Assembly (NCBI GenBank): GCA_944548615.1
Contig: OX155952.1
Location: forward strand, 27,220,418-27,284,417
Source: Micropterix aruncella
Taxonomy: Eukaryota > Arthropoda > Insecta > Lepidoptera > Micropterigidae
Direction of reading: 5' to 3'
DNA: 64,000 nucleotides
Below are positions 1 to 10,700 of this stretch, piece after piece. The position numbers were made by a program, and so were the translations under genes. Numbering within the stretch: position 1 is the stretch's first letter; each line of letters begins with the position of its first letter. The notes under the pieces were generated by a model. The model was not told the origin of the DNA and searched no databases. It was given only the letters and a program-made list of their open reading frames with translations.

Positions 1-137
1 ATTAGTCCATCCCTAGTCTGTCTTCACGATTTTACCTTAAAAAAATATTTTGTCACAGCAGTGCGTCTTTGTCCGGCCAGGGTTTTCCAGATTCATCTAT
101 CTACCAAATTCATTATATCTATTTATCCTAATTTATA

Positions 138-1328
138 CAGGGTGGGCCAAAAGGGTGTTGGCGGTTTGAATATGAAATTTTTTTAAAACTACGATGCATA
201 TGAAATTTTAATTTAAATTTTTGAAAAATATAAATCTTGGAATTTTCATGTCCTTAAAATAATGTTTTCTAAATGACGACCTTCGGCTGCTTGGCACTTT
301 TGAAACCGAAGTCGCAGATTTTGGAAAATTCGGCAAAACATTATTTTTGGAATATTTTGATTTACCGTATAATTGGAATATTTTCATAGACCACTGATTT
401 CAGGACGCCCCATTAAAAAAAATATCACATGGAGATAGGTCTGGGCTGCGTGAGGGCCATTCAATATCCCCTCTTTTTGAAACAAGTCTTCCCTGGAACA
501 TTTCCTTCAGTAGGTCTACAGACACCTTAGCTCCTCGAGGTATCGCCTTGAAATTCTTGCAAATGCCGGGACCATGAAATCTCTTAACATGTTGCAATAA
601 TTGTGGCCTCTCACCGTCACCGCGCGACCTCTTTCGCCCTCGATAAAATGTGGCCCGACAACACTGTTTGCCGATATTGCAGCCCAAACAACAATTTTAG
701 AGCTGTAAAGTGGCCGTACATGCAGACGTTGAGGTTGGTTCTCTGACCATAATCAACAGGTTTGTTTGTTTACTTGACCATGAAGATGAAAATTCGCCTC
801 GTCAGTGAACACGTTATAAAAATCCTTGAAACAATCGAGCATCAGATTAACGAAGTTAACCCTTGGAGTAAATGGGTATTTTCATGGATGCATCTGTCTC
901 TTTTGCAGGATTTTCGGCGACATCGACCTTAAAGTACTATAACTACGAAACTACTACACCAATCATAAAAAGAACAACTGCACAATGATTGCATTGAAAT
1001 TTCGAATATAGAATATTGAAATATCATTTTGTAAAACAATTAGATAATTATGAATAAATATGAGAACGTCAAAGAAGTGAAAAACACGCGGAACCAGATC
1101 TGGTCGTATCATACTCAACGGATAATTGTTTCAGAACCAGATTTGGTCGTATCATACTCAAGGGGTTAAGTCAATTATTGGCATCATCCTCCATCGCGAC
1201 TAAATTTCCAAGCGACGCATCTTGCAATATACCTCTGCCTCCCCGTAACTGATTCTGATTCTCCTCGCAACGAGCAGTTTCCGAGAAATTAAGGAATCAA
1301 ATCGCCAACACCCTTTTAGCCCACCCTG
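138..1328 (-). mobile_element. Decayed mariner/Tc1-superfamily transposon
   Basis: Inverted ends of about 27 bp (starting CAGGGTGGGCCAAAAGGGTG, ending in its near complement) sit between TA dinucleotides at 136-137 and 1329-1330, the usual IS630-Tc1-mariner target. The minus strand carries broken transposase pieces: FTDEANFHLHG near 810-780, a piece about 590-550 in a shifted frame, and RGDIEWPSRSPDLSPCDIFF near 470-410, the block holding the last catalytic aspartate. Stops and frame changes make it inactive. A piggyBac-type MITE is inserted at 856-1169. Confidence 0.82.
856..1169 (+). mobile_element. piggyBac-type MITE, family P1, copy 1
   Basis: Flanked by TTAA at both ends (856-859, 1166-1169), the piggyBac target duplication. 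Termini are CCCTTGGAGTA and TACTCAAGGGG, starting with the CCC typical of piggyBac ends. No coding capacity. The right end has an internal duplication: the block CCAGATCTGGTCGTATCATA occurs twice about 45 bp apart. It lies inside the mariner element, so it inserted later. Confidence 0.85.
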
Positions 1329-1621
1329 TATATACCATCTTATACCATGAACTCTTACTTACTGTGACCTCTAAATTAAGAAAGACTTTTTCAAACAGAT
1401 GTGAATTTAATTTTGTATTGAATATTTTTTGCGATATTTAATTAGTTGTCCATATATAAAGAGTTAAGTTTGAGGCTAATTTACTCATTCAAACTACATT
1501 GAATACCTACTTATCCAAACATGCAAGTTCATTGATAGTGTACATACACAACTTCATTAAAAAATATATATACGGGGTGTTATTACTGCACGGGCATTTG
1601 TTTTTATGGGTGACTCAGTAA

Positions 1622-1719
1622 AACCATTGATTTTATTACACTATAAAATCAATGGTAAAACGAAGTAAGCCACAATGGTTATGATGTCGTGATGTCCACA
1701 ATGGTTTATTGTGGACATC
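1622..1719. repeat. Two small perfect hairpins downstream of MED30
   Basis: ACCATTGATTTTAT (1622 onward) is followed by its complement ending at 1656, and GATGTCCACAATGG is followed by its complement ending at 1719. The second hairpin contains TTTATT (1705-1710), an AATAAA on the MED30 strand about 60 bp after the stop codon, so it could supply the poly(A) signal. Related ACCATTGATTTTATAG strings recur near 17165. Confidence 0.5.
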
Positions 1720-1769
1720 AAGTTCACAAATGATTATCAAACTCCTTGATTTAGTTTTTTACGTTTAAT

Positions 1770-4700
1770 TCACGATCGCCTCATATTGAGCATTACATTA
1801 ATTTCCCAAATTATAGTCCTTAAATTATTGATTACTTCCTTGAGCTGCTTGTTTTTCTGCACCATCTGTTCGGTGAGTTCTTTGTTTTCTTCGCATACAA
1901 GTTTGTAAGCTTCAGATGTTTTCTTCTCATCAATTATTTTATTATGCTCGTATTCATCCTTAGGTATTAAACTTTCAATATGAGTGTACTCCATGCCCTG
2001 AAAACAAAAAGAAAATTGAAAAATATGCTCTGATGATATCAAAATTAATGTATTGAATTATAATTAAGTCTTAATTCAACAATCGTGTAAAATAAAAAAA
2101 TTACCATTCAATATAAAAACTCAATATTTGAGTAAGACGAGTATACTTCTGTGTAATGCTGCGTACAGACTGACAAAGGTAACATGCAATGTAACATAAA
2201 AGGAGCATTTTATCAGTGTGAACGCAGCGCACGCTCGAACCGAACATATACCTACTCGCATCTGTTTCCGGCGTGCGAGCGAACATCGTCTGTCTGCTGA
2301 AAACACGCTGTGTCGCGCGTCGATACAACCCATCCACACTGGCGCTCTGAGCACACTGCGCACCCCTTTGTGGTCGATCGAAAAACTGACAAATTACAGA
2401 TCGCTTCGCGCGCGACTTGAAATGCTCATGAAATGCACAGTTCGCGCGCGCAAGGCGTCCACACTATAAGAATTTGTTGCAAAGTATGTTACATTGCATG
2501 ATACATTGCACTAATGTGGACGGAAAATTCTTTCTGAAATGAAGTTCCTGAAGTTCCTGGCTACTTGACAGGAAAGACTTGGTGTGGCACAACCAATTTT
2601 TTGGTTGTGCCAGGATGTGTCAATTCCGCATCACAGCAGCATAAATATACAACAATGTTACAAACTCATTTTAATGCAATCCAGCGCACCCTTTCTCTAC
2701 CAAATTCAACCGCTCTGCCTCACTTGGTAGTGCCTTATTGGTAGTTGGATGGCTAAGCTCGACTCAGCCGATGTTGTCAAGATATTCAAAAAATTGCCAG
2801 TTAAAAACGATGAAATGCCATGACCTTGCCCTAACAATGGATTGTAGAAAAGGATAGAGTGGCGTGGTTGCAATGATTGGATGACATATAAATTAAAATG
2901 ATCGCTCGTCGAAAGCCCTAATCGACTATAATTAGTATATTATCAGATATCAGATTTATTGACAGATTGAAGACCTGCATCATCGCATAGACTAAATAAA
3001 AATCACTGTAGAGGCACTGTGTCGCCGAGATGCGAATTTATGGACAACAGATAAAGCAATATGGTTCATATTTAAAAAACTCAACTCTCAAAAGAAATCT
3101 GAGAAGTCTCAGAAAAGATCTGGGGTCAAAGTTTGCTATGTTAAAAATCAGCATTAAACATCCGCTCCATGCTCAGTCCGTCTCCAAAAATATAAACAAG
3201 ATGAGTACTTAAAATGTTCAATGAAATATTTTAAAATATGAGATGGAGTATTAAGTGAAAACGTTAACAGAAAGAGCTTGAGGTCAATAACTACGACAAC
3301 AGAAAGAGCTTGAGGTCAATAACTACGACGCTTCCTCTACTTACTCCCTATGCACATAATCTAATTGTTTTCAAACTAAATATTAAATATTTTGTTTGAC
3401 TAGTGTTACAGCAGTATTGTTATCCTGTCTAGAATCCTGTTTTAATCATATCTAGACGCATTTCATAGAATTGGATAATTTACGAGTGTAATCCAGTCAA
3501 CATAGGTTTTGAGCTATCTTTGAACTGCAAGACTTGTATGAGACTTGTACCTTTGACCCGAATTCCCAGATTGCTTTATGTTATTCTCACAACTAGACGC
3601 TACCTTCCTCCGTGTTATCTCCAAACATTACTTATCAATTAAATGAATGTTAAAAAGTTACTTACTGGAACTTGACAGTTCTCATTGCATTTTTCAAATA
3701 TTAATCTCAGTCTTTTGAAGAGTAATCGTATAGTCCGCAATTGCTCTTGCACTTTCGCTTTTTTCTCATTGCTTGCCATAAGGCCTTGCGGTGTCCCATT
3801 GGGCGGCTGGAAAATAAATGATTTTCACTGAAATAACAAACAATTCAGGTTCCACTCGGAGACATTTTAACCTTTCAGTAGCCAACCTTCGAGCGTAAAC
3901 CTTTTTGGTCAATTTTGTATATAAATACTACAAAATATATCATATTGATAAAATCCTCTCTTGTTACCTAGTAGAATCTTGTTAGTCATGTATATTATAT
4001 ATTTATATATATAAATACAAACGGAGCTGCCATGGAATTCACCGACCGGAGTCGGGCCCATCATAATTCTATTTTTTTTTACACTTCTGGGGGGTGAGCA
4101 GTGGATTCCGGACTTACGAACCGGCTGTGGTAGGATAATATATAAGGAGGCTGGCCGAAATGGCTACGCGCAGATCTGTCAACCACGGCAAAAGGCCGAT
4201 TTGCATTTTTGACATCCCCAAGGGTTAATAAGTCAATTATGGAAGATCTAGATGTTTTACATATTATCTGATGATGATATCCACATGGATTGAGCTATTC
4301 TGGTGATAGAGTACAATAGAGTTACACAATATCCAATATTTATTATTACTTTTTCATACTATTCAATATTTATTATTACTTTTTAATACCATTCAATATT
4401 TATTATACACTATATAAAATATTTTACAATTTTGCAGCATTACCTGAATGGCTTTCAAAGTTTGAAATACTTCTTGTGTGCGGCTGACGATATCCTGAAC
4501 AGTTTCTTGACCAAATCTGTAATTAGACATAACTAATTATTATTATTTATTATTTGAAAAGAATTTGTGACTTTTGACTTGGAGAATGGTGCTAATATAT
4601 AAACATTCGATTTTCCACCCATTGACTTCTTATATGAAGCCAAAATTTGAACTCAAGTTCTTTTAAAAATCCGCTTCAGACATAAAAACACAAATCGGTC

Positions 4701-7700
4701 ATAAAAACAGCCATTGGCTCATACCTCTCTACTAAGGACCCTATGATGTTTTTGGATATTTTATTTTTCATTATTGGAGACTAAGAGCTAATGGTGGAAT
4801 ATGAAATTTAAGACTATCGCGGTTGTTTGACATTACAAATAAGACAAAACGAATTTACCGCGTGAAGTGTGTAGTATCCGACGTTTTAACGATGTTGCAA
4901 CCGCCGTTGTCCAGGGTAGATTGAATCGCTGAAACATTGGGTGCTACAAGACTCAAGAGATAAATAATTTGTTCTATCTTAAATATAACGGAGGAATGCT
5001 TTGATGCCTTATCAAATTTGAAAGAAATTAACAGAGAGAAATAATATCATAAAATGATAATTTTTGGCAATATTTGTGTGGACACCCTTAGGATCCTTTG
5101 TGATAAAAGTATAAAAGTGTTCCTCGAAAAACTCTAGGTATTTTGGTATTTTCCTAGGCGTCTCCGTCTCCGTAGAATTATTTTAATGATAAAATTTGTA
5201 AATGACATAAATGCGAAAGAAATATTGGCTGAAATACATTTTAATGTTGCCTCTCGATATTCATGCTCGCTTACGCTATTCATTTTTCCCCTTATAAAAA
5301 ACAATTTCAGCTGAACTTATTTATATATATAGAGCTTGTAATTCATATGACAATAACTTCTCAGATGTTGACATGCCATATATCACTTGCGAAATCTTAC
5401 ATCACTTACAAAATTGCAAAACACCACTGCAATTGCAAAATTTAAGCCCCTAATTAGGTCAATTATGTTGACAGGATTACATGATAATCGATTATAAATG
5501 TTGATAGCTAAACTACAATTATTTATTAGTTTATTTGTAAATTTATATCAATACTTCATCATCAAACTCAAAAGATAAACATGTAACCTAGCAAAATCCT
5601 TTCCTTTTTAAAAGTACCTAAAATAATTAGGTGGAACCCTTTTAAGGGCTCTCCAGACGATCAAGCATGCGAAGACGATATGCAAATATTTTTTTTTTAT
5701 TTACCAAAAAGGCCTAATTTTGTAGTTTATACCAGGGAGTCATGTCATTCATCAGTCAATTACGTGTAATTAATGTTACTTTTGCATATTTCCTGCGGTT
5801 TACGATCCCCTCCCAGCCCGCGACGCGATGCTTGTCAAGCATGCTTCATCGTCTAGAGAGCCCCTTACTATAACACTTGGAAACGTCTTAATGGTGATTG
5901 TTTATTTAGTACTAGCTGACCCGTGCCCACTTCGTTGGGCGGTAAAACTTTTTACTTGTGATGAAATTATGAGTGTGGTTTGGTTAGTACTGAGTGCTAT
6001 GATTTATTTCCTGACTGCCAAAAGAAGGGTTATATTTTTACTGCATATGTATGTATGTATTTGAATGCCAATTTGACTATATTACCGTTATTTGTGAGTG
6101 TCTTTTTGTGAGTGTCTTATTTGTGAGTGTCTTATTTGTGAGTGTCTTATCTCTTTAACCATTTATGCAGTAAAAATGAAATTATATGCAGTAAAAGGGA
6201 AAAGTCTTTTGTTTTAAACACTTGAGACGATAAATTTACTTATTTTGATAATAATTCATAATTGTTGATAATATGACCAATAAACATGACCTAACGATTT
6301 AAATTATTTTTTTGAATATAAAATACTACTGTTAGTTACTTAAATATAAAAGTTAGACATATACTGTCGCTGACTTTTTTGTAGGCATTGTGAAGCTCTA
6401 CAACTTTTCTCTAGAACTTAATCATACATCTCTCATCGTTAAGGCAGCGTTCGTAAGAAACGTTTTCGTTCGACCGTTTTTTCCGATTTACTTTGGAAAT
6501 CCGACTACCAAGAAAAAGTCTTTTAATTTTTCGGATATAGCCTATGACACTCACAAATAACGTGGCTTTCTATTGGTAAAAGAATTTTCAAAATCGGTTC
6601 AGTAGATCCAGAGATTACTTCCTACAACGTCACAAACTTTACCTCTTTATAATATTAGTATAGATTAAGTATTTTTTTTAATACCTGTTTATTCAAAAAA
6701 AAGTTTAAAAAAAAGCAATATTACATACTACCACTGTCCTTGCATATTGCAAAATAATTAAAAATTTAAAAAACATAGTTTGAAGGTAACATAAACTAGC
6801 ATAATTTAAAACAGACAAATTTTTCATTTTGAAGTTTATGTGTCCTTGAGATGCACCCTCAAGAAAAAACATAGGACAAAAATCGTCGCCTTGGATATCA
6901 AGAGCTAAGCCATAAAACTAGTAATCAGAGAAAACGCCAATTGAAGATTTGCACAGTATAAATTAACAATTAATCTCAGATTTTTCTGTAGTTACTGTAA
7001 GTAGTAAGAATAGTTAAAATTAGGTAGTAAGTAGATTACATTGAAATTTTGTACATAAAGTACAAAAGGATGTTTTTTTTTTATGTTTTCTCGATTACTG
7101 TTTTGTAATATTTTGACCTCCAAGGCGATGAAATATACTTTGTTGACATGAATTACTTCCCTTCGAGAACTCTTCGAGTTCATAATTTTAATTCCAAATG
7201 TATTAACAACTCTCACCAGTTATTTCTATTGATATTAGATTAGCAACATTTCGAAACTCCGATCGGCTTGAAGTTTAATTCATGGAGTTTGATTACATCA
7301 TTCGCATTGGTTATGATTTTATTGAAAATTCATCATACCTGCATAATGATGCCGTGTTAAATTCTTTACTCTGCTGCGGCTGAGCTGTCGTATTTGTTTG
7401 TTGGCTAATCGCAGTCGCCGTTTGAACATTTTGAACCGCTGTATTTTGCTGCACCACCGGATTTACCATTGTAACAGATCCTGGCATATTCGACGTGATA
7501 ACAGGATTGTTTGCAAGGGTGTTGTTCCCGATATTCACATTGGGCACTCCCATATTATTTTGCATGGTATTGGTCATCCTGGGTCCCATGTTCCCGACCA
7601 TGTTGGTGTTTCCCACCATTCCAGGACCCATACCCATCGAGTTGGGAACCGGGGATTGTGAGGCAGATGGCATCGGCTGAAAATTAATTATGAAAAATTA

Positions 7701-10700
7701 TTACAGGTAGAAATAGTTTCTGAACAGCCTGTCACATATCTATCGACTGTGTATCTCTGAATTGATTGAAGAGAAAGAGAAAAATGCAACATTGAGATCT
7801 TTAAAAGTTATACGAACGAAATCTTAATAAAATACCTCGCATCTTATAACAACTAATGTCTGCCTGTTGTCAACTGGTTTGTCTTTATTCATTTTTGTGG
7901 CACAGCTAAAAAAACACTGAAAATTAACTAGAACCTTTTGTGAAGCTATTTGTCAAATGAATATTATATTAAAATATGACAAAAATCAGCTTGCAAAAAA
8001 ATTACGGAAACTGTTCATTATACTACCCTCAGTCGAAAATCAATGATAAAAATGGCATTCAATGTTGAGAGGTTAAAAAAAAGAGATCAGTATTGCAAGG
8101 GAAATGAGACTCAAAAATACTCAGTTTCTAAGATTATTTTTTAATAATTTTAAATTATATTTAAAAAAAATATAAAATTTTTGAATAGTTTGCATGAAAA
8201 TAATCATAAAATCCTAAACTGTTTTGATCGTTTAAATTTGTAAGGAATAATCCTCTTAACTGCTTTGAAAACATTGGAAACTATTTGATGAATACTCTAA
8301 AGGCAACATAAATCTTTGTATAGCATAATTTGATTATTTAGAACAAACAAGTACCTACTTATATTTTTGAATACATAACTTGTCGCTTTATTTTTTTTCT
8401 GTGATAAAAGTGAAATGCAATAGTGTAAATATATTGTTTCACCTAAATAACTGTTACCAAATAACTTGTTTGGTTGGTACAAAAAGTCTCCATAGGCTGA
8501 AAAAGAAGAAGAACGTTTGATTTTATAAACTTGGACAAAACAAAAGGCCATTAAATATCCACCATTAACCCCTTGAGTATGATACGACCAAATCTGGTTC
8601 TGAAACAATTATCCGTTGAGTATGATACGACCAGATCTGGTTCCGCGTTTTTTTTTACTTCTTTGACGTTCTCATATTTATTCATAATTATCTAATTGTT
8701 TTACAAAATAATATTTCAATATTCTATATTCGAAATTTCAATGCAATCATTGTGCAGTTGTTCTTTTTATGATTGGTGTAGTAGTTTCGTAGTTATAGTA
8801 CTTTAAGGTCGATGTCGCCGAAAATCCTGCAAAAGAGACAGATGCATCCATGAAAATACCCATTTACTCCAAGGGTTAAATAAAATTATCCGCTTTCACA
8901 ATGCCTGTTTACTAATTTACCAACCGAACAAGTTATTTGTTAACATTTGTTAGGTGAAACAATATATTTACACACTTTATCACAGAAAAAAATAAAGCGA
9001 CAACTTATATATTAAAAAATATATTTGATTTTTACAGCAATATAGGTTCTAGCGAGAATATTACAAAACTTTGGTAATAGTAAAAGCCTATCCTACCTAT
9101 TATCGAACCTCATACAACTTTGTGCGGGATTATGGTTATAGATGGAAAATTGGCACATAATGCCCAAACAGTCCCGGCAAATGATTAGATTCGAGAAAGG
9201 AAGTAGGTACTTATCCGCCATAAATATATTATATTAGTCATAAATGTAACCAAATTATCTAGGTTTGGTAGCAGCAAAGCAGCATTCATCAATAGGAAAA
9301 ACTCAGGAAGAAATTGTGGCATGCCAGCATGTTACCAAATGAATCAGTTTAAATCGCCGCTTGCAGAATGCTTTCTACGAGCTGTGCTACGGAGTCTTTG
9401 GAGCTTGCATCCAGATTCTGCTGTGACTTGCATGCTAATCATTTCACCTGTGTTTTTTTTTTTTTGTAAGGTCAATTTCTCCCAAAACTGTTTAATACTC
9501 CGGCCTTGTCAGGAAGTCCATGCGTGTCGCTGGGAATTCCATCTTTGCGCAAACTGAAAATTGCATCTGGAGTAAACTCCGCACTGTTGAAGATTAACCC
9601 GTAGAAGGCCAGCCATGGGAATGACCCTCTTGATGGCATGTTTACAACCCACGAAAATTTGTTTGTAGGGGGTGGTAAGACACGCATACTAATATACACT
9701 GGCAAGCAAAAAAAACGGGCCACCTGAAAAATTCTAATTTAAAAGTGTTTAACCCTTGGAGTAAATGGGTATTTTCATGGATGCATCTGTCTCTTTTGCA
9801 GGATTTTCGGCGACATCGACTTAAAGTACTATAACTACGAAACTACTACACCAATCATAAAAAGAACAACTGCACAATGATTGCATTGAAATTTCGAATA
9901 TAGAATATTGAAATATCATTTTGTAAAACAATTTGATAATTATGAATAAATATGAGAACGTCAAAGAAGTGAAAAAAACGCGCGACCAGATTTGGTCGAC
10001 TCGTACTCAACGGATAATTGTTTCGCGACCAGATTTGGTTGACTCATACTCAACGGGTTAATCTAAATAATTTTTGATGATCAAAGAAGAAACACCAAAG
10101 ATTACCAGTTTTTACAGGACCTGAAAGACCCAAAAAAAAACTGTTTTTTAACAAAATCGAAAATTCAAATGTATCACGTAAATTATTGGAAAAATCAAAT
10201 TAAAAGGCACAAAACAATATAATTTATTTTTTAATTAGAAGGGGGCATTTCCCCCTTTACTTTTATCACGGCTTCACAACTATGTGTATAAGACTTTACG
10301 AGTTTTTTAAAAGTTTTATTGAAGAATATCATCCCATTCTTCATCCTAGATGTTGCTTGGGGCAAAGCTTCGACTTCTCACTCGTCTTTTTAAGTTGTCC
10401 CATACATGCTCGATCGGATTTAAATCAGGGCTCACGGCGGTCCATCACATTGCTTGCACACCGACCTCTTGAAGGTACCGAGTAACAGAACCAGCAGCGT
10501 GTGGACGAGCATTATCTTGCAAGAGCAGGAAATTTTCTCCAATAAAACCCGCGAAAGGTACAACGAGTTCTTCAAGAACCCCTGTAATATATTTGTCAGG
10601 TGTCGAAGCACCGTTCACAATAAAAACCAACTCGGTTTTTGCATCGAAATAAAACCCGCCCAGAACATAACTGAGCCTCCTCCGTAAAGCACTCTCTTCG

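Noticed and set aside
6090..6155. TTTGTGAGTGTCTTA repeats as a possible regulatory array
   Set aside because: They lie inside the Helitron and are simple slippage copies.
7398..7680. Plus-strand frames of 60-90 residues opposite MED30 exon 3
   Set aside because: Antisense shadows of the Met/Asn-rich coding exon.
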